DNA from: Struthio camelus
Taxonomy: Eukaryota; Chordata; Aves; Struthioniformes; Struthionidae
Assembly: GCF_040807025.1 (NCBI RefSeq)
Contig: NC_090964.1
Coordinates: 3,844,001-3,908,000, forward strand
Length of the DNA: 64,000 nucleotides
Direction: 5' to 3'
Part shown: positions 1-11,892 of the stretch, one piece after another
Layout: each line of letters opens with the position of its first letter
Position numbering within the stretch: position 1 is the stretch's first letter
Made by a program: the position numbers and the translations under genes
The notes under the pieces: model-generated
What the model was told of the DNA's origin: nothing
Database searches by the model: none
The model's input: the letters and a program-made list of their open reading frames with translations, nothing else

Positions 1-2570
1 TTAGAGCGAGGGAAACGAAGCAGGACAAGAGTTATAATGCTTGGCTGCTGAGAAAGTATAATAAATTTCCTTGAAATAACTTCCTTTGCTTTCAGAATTA
101 CTTCTTTAAATACCAGTTTTCTAAATCAGTGGCATAGGTAGATTAGCAGAAGAGCACACTGCTGACTGCTTCTTCATTCCAGGCTGATTACAGTCGTAAG
201 AAAAATAAGGTTTCACACTGTGTCCTATCAGTTTCAAAATTACCTCCAGCCCTGCAGTACCAGGCTTTCCTGTGCTGCCAGCGACAGCATCTCTATTCTG
301 TCTCTGAGGATGCAGACATGAGAGGAAGTCGAGTTACATCTGTGAGTGCAAAACCAGGCGGTCCGGCTTCATCTGCTGATGGATCTATTTGTGAGGCTGA
401 AGATGAATAGGTTCTGATGAAGCATGTCCATCTAGCATCTTAACATCCTCTTTTTCCTAGATAAAAACAAGAGGTGAGATCCTGAAGGCAATAGAAAAGT
501 CACTCATGCAACCTAATGGATGGCAGTAAGTAAGTAAATGCAGAGCAAGATCCAGGAAAGCCTTGCTTGACATTAGCACTTGAGATTTCCTCGGGGCCAA
601 AGGTTGCAGGCAGAAAACTCCCTAGGCACCTCCTCCCTATGATCAGCAGCATTCCTGCATTTTGCCACTCAAGGCCATTTAGAGTGCAGAAAAATATGCA
701 TTTCAGTCCCTGGTTCTCCATCTCCATGTGGCAATCTGCAGTAGTTGGAATTCTCACCCTGGGAGTGGGACAGTTCAGCACTTGAATCCTAGGAGGGATT
801 CCGGCTTCGTGGGGACTTTAGCAGGAGAGGCGGAAAACTCTTCCACTCAGAAAACCTCCCATCCTGATGGTTAGGCCCTTTGGAGATGCAGGTTCCAGCA
901 TCTGCAAGCGGCAGAGGACCTGGAGGCCAGGGCACCCAGCTTCTTTAGTCCATCAGTGCTTTAATCAGGGTCTTTTGCTGCTAGAGAAGACATAAGGAGG
1001 AGCCCATTTTAGTGGAGAAAGATGCAGGTTAGGCAAAGAACCACAGACAGCCATTTCAATGTCCAAATCCATTTCCCAGTATGACCTCTGAACAGCCCTG
1101 AGCCTGACTCATGCAGAAAGCTTACACTCCCACGACCTTGGCTTTGTACCCTGGCACTTAGTGTCACTCCTCTCCCATCCCAATCAAGCTATGAAAGGCT
1201 TTTTCCATATGCTAGGCCTGCAGGTTCACTTTTCATGACACACCTGATGCTGGCTGCACATGGCTCCTTCCAAGGCCAGGATAGCAGAGGACATCACAGC
1301 CAACAGAGTCTGTTCTGCACACCTTCCCTAGTGAAAGTTCCCTTGGGGCTAGTCCAAAGCACACACCAGAGTGTGTAGGACACTCTCTTGTGCTACCACC
1401 CTTCATTCAGGGTTTCTGTAGCAAGAGGAGCCACAGAGCTATCAATTCAGTTCATTAATTAAGTAGGACCTCAGGGATGACTGGCCATTTCTGATGTGTG
1501 GCAAGCATCTATCCTTCCTCGCCAATGACAACTGTTGTTCCCAGCCTGAAGGCAAGCTGCAAATACCAATACCCTATATTAACAAAAGCAACAATATTTA
1601 AATCACATTCTAGAGGCTAATTGGCTAAAATTCAAAGGTGACACAGAGAAAGTAAGCCTTGAAGAAAGCATCAGAGGTGGAGGTATTGTTCCAACTTGCC
1701 CATGCCGTCCTGCTCTCTGCTTCCCCCTAATCTTGAGGTGGCAGATCAGACACGATTTAGACAACGGGTGTTAGACTTCTAACATATCAAAACACACATT
1801 TGAGGCTGAAAGTCCTTACAAAGGAGGAAAGTGTGTCTGTTTTCAAGAGGTATACAAATGAATTGCCCAGCTGGACTAAGGCTTCAGCTTTCTAATTGCA
1901 AAGTGGAGTCCTTCCCCAAAACGAGGATGTAGCAAGCACTGTTACAACTTGTGTTTGATATCTTCCTTAAATCTTCAATTCCTAGAATCATGGTGTGATG
2001 TGAGACTCAATTTTCTTCACAAAGAATAAAATATGTTTCTAGCTTCTGTGCTGAAAAGCACGCTTCAAACATGATACTTGCTAGCTCAATATCAAAAAGG
2101 AAATTAAAAAAGGCCCACACTGCCATTCTTGTATATAGCTAGATGTTTAATTCAATGTTATATTGAAGTCATTTTCATATGGATTCATGATTTTTTTCAC
2201 TTCTGAGCTTAGCAAAAAAACCCACTACTAACCTTTCTAGGCATATGCCTAATACAACAGTAGCTGAACTGTTTACCTCTTAGTACCTGAAACTTTTTCA
2301 ATGTCCTTTACCCAAGTAGACTATATGTCATTCTTCTGTTTCCACACCTTTCCCAAAGCTCTTTGCCTGTCTGCCATGGAGTCAGGGTCCCCAAACCTCT
2401 CTGTTTCTCCCCACTGCAGCCTTCCAGCTCATCTCTCAGAGGTGAAATGAGTTTGTAAGACCAACTTAAGGTATGACTGAGGAGAAAAGAGGGGGCTGCA
2501 AAGAGGTAACAGCCACAGTCTCCTATTTGGCTCCTCTTTTTACAAGGGAATGGCATGGTCACAGCACATC
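1..2570. other. Noncoding stretch, nothing recognised
   Basis: No frame longer than about 90 codons, and no splice-bounded exon, RNA gene or known repeat that I can identify. Confidence 0.5.
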
Positions 2571-2575
2571 AGTGC

Positions 2576-2952
2576 AGTGAACAGATGCAGCAGTTTGTGC
2601 AGTAGTGTCTGGACTCTGCTTGGACCTTTGGAGGACCTTGTTGGAAGTTGTGGAGACTTTCTGGGGACCTCTGAGGAATTAGACAGTGCTTGCTGCTAGC
2701 AGGAAAGGGGAGCTAGGGAAGGACAGCTGTAGGAGGCCTTAACTTCTCCTGGGAAGCTCTAGCTAAGTGTAGCTGCTGCTAACGCTGTCTTGGTTGCCCT
2801 TGATCAGAGGGAGTTGGGGCCTTTGATCTAGATGGCCCTTGATTAGGGTGGGTCAAGCACCCTGTGAGTCAGTGCTAGGGAGAGGCCTATAGAAGAGCCA
2901 GGCCTAGAGTGCAGCTCCTAAAGGTAGTGAACAGAGGCAGCAGTTTGTGCAG
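2576..2952 (+). repeat. Direct repeat in the CR1 5' region (27 bp, spacing 350 bp)
   Basis: AGTGAACAGATGCAGCAG with TTTGTGCAG at 2576-2602 recurs at 2926-2952 with one mismatch. This suggests either two joined CR1 starts or a duplicated 5' promoter unit. Confidence 0.6.
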
Positions 2953-3367
2953 CAGGGCACCAGAAGGCACCTTCATTTCTCATAATAGTGTATGCTTCCT
3001 CAGGTATGGTCATGACATGCTGCAGAGCACATTCCCCAGTGGCTGTTGGAGTTGCTGCATCAGCTGTGTCTGAAGCTTTGACCTAGACAGACCCTCTGAC
3101 AGCAGATGCAGCTCTACAGGTGTCAGGCTGTAGGGAGTGCTTGGGGCCTCTCTGTGAGTCCTGGACTGACAGTCACCTCTCCTGCAGAAGGTGTGCTGTT
3201 CTTGATGAGTTGTGTTGCCAGGTCAAGGAGTTATTGGAGGAAGTCAGTAGGCTGTGTAGCATCTGAGAAGATTAGCAAGAGATAGACAGGGTATTCTTGG
3301 AGACTGCGCAGCTCCAGGAGTCCTCACCCCACCACAGCAGTGGAGTTGCCAGGGGGCTCTGTACCAC

Positions 3368-4089
3368 ATGGTACATCGTAACACTGTTGAAGAAGGCTGG
3401 AAACTGGTCACTTCTTGTAGAAGGAGAAAAGCTCTTGCGCCTCCTGAAGACTTGCCTTTGAGGAACAGGTTTGGTGCCCTTCAGGCTGAGGAGGAGCTGG
3501 GCATGGCTTCAAGGGAAGCAACTGGCCTGACAGACCCCGTGCCATGTGGGAACACCCGGAAGAAGTGGTAAGTGATTGTTGTGGGTGACTCCCTGCTGCA
3601 GGGCACAAAGGCACCTCCCTGCCGACCTGACCTCTTGTCTAGAGAGGTTTGTTGCCTGCCAGTGCCTTGAATATGAGATATCATGGAAAGACTGCCAAAG
3701 CTTGTCCATGCATAGGACTATTACCCTCTGCTGCTCTTCCATGTGGGCACTAATGACACCAAGGGCAAATTGGATACCATCAAACAGGATTTCAGAGCTC
3801 TGGGGGCAGTGGTCAAGGAGCCCAGGTCATTTTCTCCTCAGTCCTGCCTGTGAGGGGGAAGGACGGGAGGAGGAGTAGACAGATTTTCTGAGTTAACTGG
3901 ATGCATCACTGGTGTTTGCAGCAGGGTTTTGGTTTCTATGACCATGGGACACTATTTGAAGATTGTCAACTGATAAGGAGAGATGGGATCCACCTCACTA
4001 AGCAGGGCATATGTGTCTTGGCCAGCCTGGTAAGGAGGGCTTTAAACAAGGAAAGATGGGAGAAGGGGAGAGTTATAGAGACAGGGTAG
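3368..4089 (+). pseudogene. CR1 ORF1 remnant with GDSL/SGNH esterase motifs
   Basis: The first segment (3368-3571) stops at TAA and then continues in the same frame as VIVVGDSLLQGTKAP, which holds the GDS block of the SGNH esterase found in CR1 ORF1. A shifted frame near 3735-3825 gives LLFHVGTNDTKG, with the HVGTND block. The 3901-4089 frame gives DHGTLFEDCQLI and DGIHLT, the last block with the catalytic Asp-x-x-His pair. ORF1 of CR1 is a nucleic-acid-binding protein with an esterase domain. At least one stop and two frame changes make this copy non-functional. Confidence 0.8.
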
Positions 4090-4209
4090 TCAGTAAAACA
4101 CCGCGTAAGTTGGGATGCCTCCAGTGCGTGCATGCAGCCAGGGAAGTGTGCACAGGACATTGCTCTGGAAAATCCTCTTGCACCCCTTCTGGGAAACCTG
4201 CATGCTCGA

Positions 4210-6570
4210 CTGCACCTCTGAAATGCCTGTACACCAATGCATGCAGCTTGGGGAATAAGCAGGAAGAATTAGAGATCTGTGTGCGGTCGCAGGGCCATGA
4301 TGTTGTTGCAGGTACAGAGACATGGTGGGATAGCTCGCATGACTGGAATGCTGTCATGGAGGGCTATGTGCTTTTTAGGAAAGACAGGCCAGGAAGGTGA
4401 GCTGGTGGCGTTGCCCTTTATGTGAGGGAGCAACTGGAATGTATGGAGCTCTGCCTCGGGGTGGATGAAGAGTGGGTTGAGAGCTTATGGGTAAGGATTA
4501 AAGGGCAGGCTAACATGGGCGACACGGTGGTGAGGGTTTGACTACAGGCCACCTGATCAGGAGGAAGTTGTCGATGAGGCCTTCTACAGACAGCTGGAAG
4601 TAGCCTCACGATCACAGGCCCTGGTCCTCATGGAAGACTTCAACCACCCTGACATCTACTGGAAAGACAGCACAGCTAGACACAAACAGTCGAGGAGGTT
4701 CCTGCAGAGCATTAAGGATAACTTTTTGACGCAGGTGGTAGAGATGCCAACAAGGAGAGGTGTGCTGCTGGACCTTGCACTAACAAACCAAGAAGGTCTG
4801 GTTGGAGATGTGAAGGTTGGGGGCAGCCCTGGCTGCAGTGACCATGAGATGGTGGAGTTCAGGATCCTACGAGAAGGGAGCAGGGCAATAAGTAGGATCG
4901 CAACCGTAGACTTCAGGAGAGCTAACTTTGGCCTCTTCGGGGACCTACTGGGAGGAATCCCATGGGGTAGGGCCCTAGAAGGAAGGGGGGCACAGGAGAG
5001 CTGGTTAATATTCAAGCATCCCTTCCTGCAGGCTCAAGACTGGTGCATCCCTCTGAGTAGGAAGTCCAGCAAAGTGGGCAGGAGACCTGCATGGATGAGC
5101 AAGGAACCCCTGACAAAACTCAAACAGAAGAAGGAAGTATACAGAATGTGCAAAAAGGGGAAAGGCCACTTGGGAGGAATATAGGGACATTGTCAGAGTG
5201 TGCAGGGATGTGACAAGGAAGGCGAAGGCCCATTTGGAATTAAATCTGGCAAGGGATGTCAAGGACAACAAGAAGGGCTTCTTCAAATACATCAAGAGCA
5301 AAAGGAAGACTAGGGAAAAAGTGGGCCCGCTGCTGGACGGGGTGGGTGCCCTGGTAACAAAGGATACAGAGAAGGCAGAGTTGCTGAATGCCTTCTTTGC
5401 TTCACCCTTTACTGCTATTGCTCCTATCTGGTCAGGAATCCCAGACCCTGGGGACAAGACAGAAAGTCTGGAGAAAGGAAGACTCTCCCTTGGTGGAGGA
5501 GGATCATGTTAGAGATCACTTGTCCAAACCTGACATGCGCAGGTCCATTGGCCCTGACGGGATGCACCCACGAGTGCTGAGGGAGCTGGCGGATGTTCTT
5601 GCGAGGCCGCTCTCCATCATCTTGGAAAGGTCCTGGAGATCAGGAGAGGTGCCTGACAAATGGAAGAAAGCCAGCGTCCCTCCAGCCTTCGAAAAGGGCC
5701 AGAAGGAGGAGCCAGGAAACTACAGGCCTGTCAGCCTCACCTCCATCCCTGGCAAGGTGACGGAACAGCTCCTCCTGAAGGTCCTCACTAAGCATGTGGA
5801 GGACAAGAAGGCAATCAGGAGTAGTCAGCACGGATTCACCAAAGGGAAAGCATGCTTGACCAATCTGAGAGCCTTCTGTGATGGGGTGACCGACTGGGGA
5901 GCTGAGGGTGGAGCAGTGGATGTTGTCTGCCTGGACTTCAGCAAGGCTTTGGACACTGCTTCCCATCACATCCTCCTAGGCAAGCTCAGGAAGTGCGGGT
6001 TAGGTGAGTGGAGAGTGAGGTGGATTGAGAACTGGCTGGATGGCCGAGCTCAGAGGGTTGTGGTCAGTGGCGCAGGATCTAGTGAGAGGCCTGTAGCTAG
6101 CAGTGTCCCCCAGGGGTCAGTCCTGGGTCCAGTCTTGTTCAATATAGTCATCAATGACCTGGAGGAAGGGACAGAGTGCACCCTCAGCAAGTTTGCTGAT
6201 GATACTAAACTGGGGGGAGTGGCTGACACACCAGAAGACTGTGCTGCCATTCAGAGAGGGACTGGAGCATCTGTTATATGAAGAAAGACTGAAAGAGCTG
6301 GGCCTGTTGAGCCTGGAGAAGAAAAGCCTGAGAGGCAATCTCATCAGTGTGTACAAGTATCTAAAGGGAGGGTATCAAGAGGATGAGGCCAGACTCTTGT
6401 CAGTGGTGCCCAGTGACAGGACAAGAGGCAATGTGGACAAACTGAAACAAAGAAACGAAGGAGGTTCCATCTGAAAGTGAGGAAAAACTTTACTGTGAGG
6501 GTGACAGAGTGCTGGAACAGGTGCCCAGAGAGGTTGTGGGGTCGCCTTCCCTGGAGATATTCAAAACCTG
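4210..6570 (+). pseudogene. CR1 ORF2 remnant: AP-like endonuclease and reverse transcriptase
   Basis: The endonuclease begins LKCLYTNACSLGNKQEEL with ETWWDSSHDW, and stops at TGA 4398-4400 just before an expected Gly-rich stretch. It resumes in another frame at 4630 (EDFNHPDIYW, then SDHEMVEF). After another shift (5198) and a third frame (5388-6281), the reverse transcriptase shows [20 protein letters not shown] (motif A), [15 protein letters not shown] (motif B) and FADDTKLGG (motif C). At about 6255 the text jumps from CAAIQRG to the C-terminal [20 protein letters not shown], so the stretch between is deleted. Further shifts follow near the 3' end. Confidence 0.88.
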
Positions 6571-8331
6571 CCTGGATGTGATCCTGTGCTACGTGCTCTA
6601 GATGACCCTGCTTGAGCAGGAGGATTGGACTAGATGATCTCCAGAGGTCCCTTCCAACCTTGGCCATTCTGTGATCTCCAAGTAAAACAAGATGCATTTG
6701 AGATAGGGTACTTTCACACACATTTTGAGGAGTATTTTGCCCCACTTGCATAGCCATGTTTAGCCCAAGAGTTCATACACACCCACTGCAGCAGAGAGAA
6801 GCATTTCCTTTCCATATTTCAGAGATGCATGAGTGGTCTATATTTGCTTAATACTTTTTACTTAAGCTTTTATGTGTCAAACAAGATACTGGGAAGAAAA
6901 GTCCTCAAGAGAAGGAACCTGAGCATCCAGCTATTCCCTTACAAAACACTCCCCTAACCAAGGCTTTTCTGGAGCGCCTGTCACATCCATGTGTGCATGC
7001 ACCATCCCATACTGGATATTCTTCCAGTGTTCATCACTTGGATGTGATCCTGCAAGAACAGCAGCTGAGGCTTCTCTCTTTACAAGCTTAGCAGCACCTC
7101 AATCACACAGAAGGAACAGGAATGCAATCCTGAGGTCCTTTATGCAGAAAAAAGGAAGGATATAGAAAAGCTGCAGTAGGAACAGGCTGAACATCAGTCT
7201 CTCTGAAGGCTCTCTGAGGTCATGTGAGAGCCTTCCACTGGGCTGTGTGTTGCAGGGATTCACAATGATTCCCACTTGGCTGTACAGGCAGTGCAGGGTT
7301 CCTAGCCCTGTTTCTGGGACTTGCCATTCTCTGGCACTTTCCCTCCTTTTTCTCTTGAGCTGACCTTCAGATGCCTCAGTTCCTCCGTACAAGGGAATTC
7401 ACACAACTCCATGCAGATGCTCAGTGAAGAGCAGGTAACCATCAAACCAGTTTGTCATTTATGCTGTTTTTTGTAAACTCTCACCCCCATGGTATTAGCT
7501 AGTGGTAACAGAAAGAGCGAAGGAGAAATCTAGGAAGAACCAAAGGCCCATCCTAGCATCCTTCTGAGCATTTGAAACTGGAAACAACTGTGCATGAACT
7601 GAGTTTTTTTACTAGAATTGATTTTACTACAATTTAAGTATTGTGTGTGTATGCTTAGGCTGTTGCCTGCATTGGCTCGGGGGAAGGTGTATTTAGGGTT
7701 TGGACCTGCGCCTTATTGAATCTCTGTGCCCATCCCCTTGAGCATGTGTGCACAAATATTACTGTGCCCCACGTGTGCTAAGTACATGTGACACAGAAAA
7801 ATGTCCCCAGTCTCTGTGCTGGCTGGGGCACAGTAGTGAGAACAGACTTGAAGGACTGCCAGCCTCATCCATTTCCAAACACTGGACCCAGCAACAGTTC
7901 CAGGTGTGAGCTGAGAGCCCCACCTATAAACATTTTCACACATGAGGCCTAAGTCCTCTAATTGCTGCTCTATCAGGTGAAAAAAACAAAGATTTTTTTC
8001 TCAAAATAAATTATTCAGGCAGTGTGAAGTATTGACTGTTCCCCCAGTAAGGCAGCAGCTTCCTGTCAAAAATCTCCATGGGGGACATTTGTGTCAGCTT
8101 CCTGTTTGCAGCTCCCTGCTCTTTGACATTATGAGGAAGATGATGACAGTGGGGGAGAGGAGGAGATAAATCCATGCCTACCCTGAGGCTTTAAGGCTAT
8201 CAAAGGCTGTGTTTTGGTCAATTTTCCCAAGAACCTAGGATAAAACTATGTAGTGACAATCTCCTCCCCAACTTCTGCTATTTCAGTGTGTGGTCTCCTC
8301 ACTCGCACCCCTCTGACAAGAGCAAAGAGAG

Positions 8332-8367
8332 ATTATTGCTTACCAATTCATTATTGCTTACCAATTC
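8332..8367 (+). repeat. Perfect 18-bp tandem duplication
   Basis: ATTATTGCTTACCAATTC occurs twice end to end (8332-8349 and 8350-8367), with a partial third start. Confidence 0.85.
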
Positions 8368-9472
8368 ATTCACTTGTTTCCAAAATACCTCCACTGTTCC
8401 TATGTGCCTTTGAACTGACACCTCAAATACTGCAAGGTCAGAAGAACCCATTCAAATCACCTGGTGTGATACCTTGTCTAGCCCAGGCTGAGAATTCATC
8501 TTGTTCTCTGTCACTGCTCCTTTGACTGCCATATGTGGGACCCAATAGGGTTTATTGGTTGTCACAAATCTTTCCATCAAGGATACTTTGGTCAAGTCTC
8601 CTCCAAATATCTCCATGAGAAGCCCAGACTCTCCTGTCCTCACCCCAGTGACGTTGTAGCTATGCTACCAGCTGACTTTCCAGCAACCAGGCTCCTGTGC
8701 ATAACACACCACCCAGGACTGGGTGCTGCTGCTGGCACAGACTTGATGTCACTTTCCTCTTACTGCTCAGGAGACTCCTGCTTGTACGTGCAAAGCTCAT
8801 GCTTGCCTCTTCCTCAGAACCTCCCCTCCAAGGCCTTTGTTCAGCTGATTTATACCATCTATGCCTGTGCTGTCAGATGTGTCAGATCACCCCTTCAGAA
8901 ACAAAATGGATATGGTTCTGGGGACAATTTGTTCCAAGGATAGCTCTCTGCAGGCAGTATGGATGAGACTGCTTCATCTAATACTATCCCAGCAGATGGG
9001 GTCCGTTTAAGCTGTCCTCCATGCCCTTCCGCTGAGTTTTAAAGCACACAGCACATCCTCTGCATCATGCTACAGAAATATCATGCTCTGACAAAGCCGT
9101 CACTGTGTCCTGAGGAAGAGCTGCAAATATAATATTCCAAAAAGGTTCAGAGGAGATCCAGACTGAGAGCTATTTGGACCCAGGCATTTTGGTCTGGTGG
9201 ACCTACCCTGAGCAGGTGCGGGGACATGAGACACTCATCACAACTGGTCCAGGGGATGAGAATTTGTCTAGGGAGTGTGTGCCTTTAGCAATAGAGATAC
9301 TGTGATAAATTCATTTCAAGGTCCATGTAAGCATGAGCTGATATTGAGCTGCCCTTCCTTGCTGCTTCTCTCTCTTTCATTGCTCCATGTCTCCTGCCTT
9401 CATATCTCTCATCCATCCTTTTCTTGCTCTTCTTCCCAACTTAAATATAAAAATTAGCCTACTATGGAAAGC

Positions 9473-9745
9473 TAAATAGAGAGACAAGAAAGATGGAGGG
9501 GAAAAGGTGAAAGAAAGAAAATGGAAGAAGTAGTGGGATTGTCAGAAGGGTAAAAAAGTAGAAAGAAACAGAAAAGGGAAGAGACTGGGAAGTGAAAAGC
9601 AGAGCAGGGGACCACAGCTGTTGGAAAAAGATGGGGAAAGATGTACAGAGAAAACCCCGAATGCTGCAGTCAGGAAAATGCAGAGATAGGAGAGGAGTCT
9701 GGGAAGAAAAAGGCTATTCTGACTGTAGAAAGGGAGTCAGCAGGG
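9473..9745 (+). repeat. Polypurine-rich tract
   Basis: About 270 bp are dominated by A and G on the plus strand (for example GAAAGAAAGAAAATGGAAG and GAAACAGAAAAGGGAAGAG). It is low-complexity and has no coding signal. Confidence 0.6.
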
Positions 9746-11184
9746 GAGTAGTGAAAGGGGGTGATACCACAGGACTTTCACAAAACCTAACAGTGCGGCC
9801 CCAGCTCACAGGCATCCTTCACAAGACAGGCAGATGCCACAGCTAATGCTTACCAAGCAGCTGGTGCCCAGGTGGGAAAAGCAGCACATTGAAGTTTGGA
9901 GGTTTCCTGTAGGTGAGACCAGCTCAGAGACTATTAGCAGCTGCCATAGACATGATTTTTTAGCAGAACGTTTCTCTGGCTCACTCCGACGCCTTCAGCC
10001 CCGCTGCCCCAGGCTGGCTGATTCCTCCTCATTCACAGTTTCCATTTGCTTTATCAATCCCTGGTTTTGCTGGTCTCCCTCATTTCTTGTCCCTCTAAGC
10101 TCCCTGACTGTGCTTCCCCACTACTGACAAGTCTAAGAAAGAAGTGCAGGGTTTCAGGCATTTCTGGTCTATCCATCATTTTAACACCATCTCCTAGGAA
10201 ACAGCGACAGTGTGGGCAGAGCTGAGCTGACCCAGCACTGGCAAGAGGTGTAGATGTTCAAGGACATGTTAGAAGCTGAGTACAATGTGTCCTTGCTAGG
10301 TCTTGGTGGCAGCTCAATAGGAGGGAGGGTTTGTAGGACCTGGCTTCTCTTCTTACCTGCACCAGGGCTGAAGCATGAGCTGATAAGTAGGGAGTGTAGC
10401 TTCCTGATAGCATCTTTGCACAGGACTCTGTAAGTAGAGAGGCTGGATTACAAGGACGGTGGTAGAGCCATTCCCACCTGCTCACTGCTATTACCCTGCC
10501 GAGGGCAGAGAGAAAAGGCACTTTGACAACTGAAGAAACTGCATTTTCAAATTAAGGCTCCAGCCCTTCACTTAAACTATGACACATGTGCACATCATCA
10601 TATTGTCCCCTGTGGGCTTGGAGTAGAAACTGCCTCTTGTACTGCTCCGGCACCTTTACCTGGGAGAAGAATGGTTAGCTAATTAGCTTGGCATGCATGT
10701 GGCTGGATCGCGGGAATGTTTGTAGTTGGGGCCGATCCCAGCACTGGGGTGCTGATGGGAAGATGGGCCCCACCCTGCGGACTGGGATAATATTTTTCTA
10801 ATGCCTTGCACTGATTGGCTTTGTTTTGCTGAGTTGTTGCTATGCACCTGAGGCTCCGCAAGGGAAGTCAGCTCTCTAGAGGAAACAACACTGGCAAAAA
10901 GTCACCAAATCATTGTTCTGGCTGCATTCTGTGTCATGAACAAACACATGAATCTGCACTTGTTTATTGAGAGGCACAAGGGCAGGATTTTGCCGGTTAT
11001 CCGCAGAGGTGATTTGTCTACTGGACCTGCTAGTCCCAGTGGCAGCAGTTAGCCCCAAAAACAAAACCAGGAAGAGACTAAGTGTTCCCATGCAACTTCC
11101 AGCACAATCAGCAGCCCTCCTCGAAAGCGCCTTTCAAACAAGAAATGGGAGAGGGAAAAAACAATTAACGCTAGAGACTTTATT

Positions 11185-11199
11185 AAAAAAAAAAAAAAA
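11185..11199 (+). repeat. A15 homopolymer
   Basis: An uninterrupted run of adenines that follows GACTTTATT. Confidence 0.9.
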
Positions 11200-11878
11200 G
11201 ACAATTCTTCCATTAATCAGACCCTTATCAGCAGCAAGGTGATATAAAGCCAGGGTTTAATTGGAACTGAGCAAATGTGTTTGTGCTGGTGTGGAGAGCC
11301 TTGTCTATGCGAGCAGGAATGTGGCCTGCATCCTGTTTTCTTTGCTGATGGGGGAGGAATCCGTTCCACAATTCCTTGAAAGGCTGCAGCATGTTTTCCA
11401 CTAGCTCCACGCTGGGTTTGTGAATTGTGTTCCTGTTTCTTAGCATCCTGGACAGCAGCTTTGTGCTCAAAGGGATCCTAAAACACCGGCTATTTTTTTA
11501 CAAAAAGAGAAACCGTTCTTTCCGTCGGTAGCAACAGGTGTCGCGGCTGCTTGGCACCATGAGCACTTCGCACTCCTTCCGATTTCCTCGGTGTTGTGGA
11601 AGGACAGACAATTCCAGAAGCAGGAAGATTTAAGATCCCAAAGCTGGTTTATTTTCTGCAGACTGACTCTATTATTCATGCGGGCCTTTGCAAAAGGCAA
11701 GATAGAGAAAGCGAGTTTCTAAGGGATAGAGAGGAGCCCCTTGTGGGCTGATGCAAGCGGGATTCCGGTCAATCCTGCAAGATGCTGAGCACTTCCCTGG
11801 GGAGCTGAGTGCCCTCAGTTTTAGGGAGCTCCACGAAAGGCGGTGGTGGTTCTAGCATCCTGCAGAGGAGTGTCCTCT

Positions 11879-11892
11879 GCGCCCTCTGCTCA
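11879..11892 (-). promoter_or_regulatory. Possible CTCF-like motif
   Basis: The minus strand reads TGAGCAGAGGGCGC. It matches GCAGAGGGCGC of the core but lacks the leading CC. Confidence 0.25.

Larger units (their letters stand above)
2576..6674 (+). mobile_element. Long CR1 LINE retrotransposon, degraded
   Basis: The element has a 5' region with a repeated motif, an ORF1 remnant (about 3368-4089), an ORF2 remnant (about 4210-6560) and a CR1 3' end with GATGATCTCCAGAGGTCCCTTCCAACC and then CCATTCTGTGAT. Most genomic CR1 copies are short 3' fragments, so one reaching ORF1 and the 5' region is uncommon. It is dead: stops and frameshifts split both ORFs, and a segment of the reverse transcriptase C-terminal region is missing near 6255. 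The left boundary is uncertain (2576 or 2926). Confidence 0.9.
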
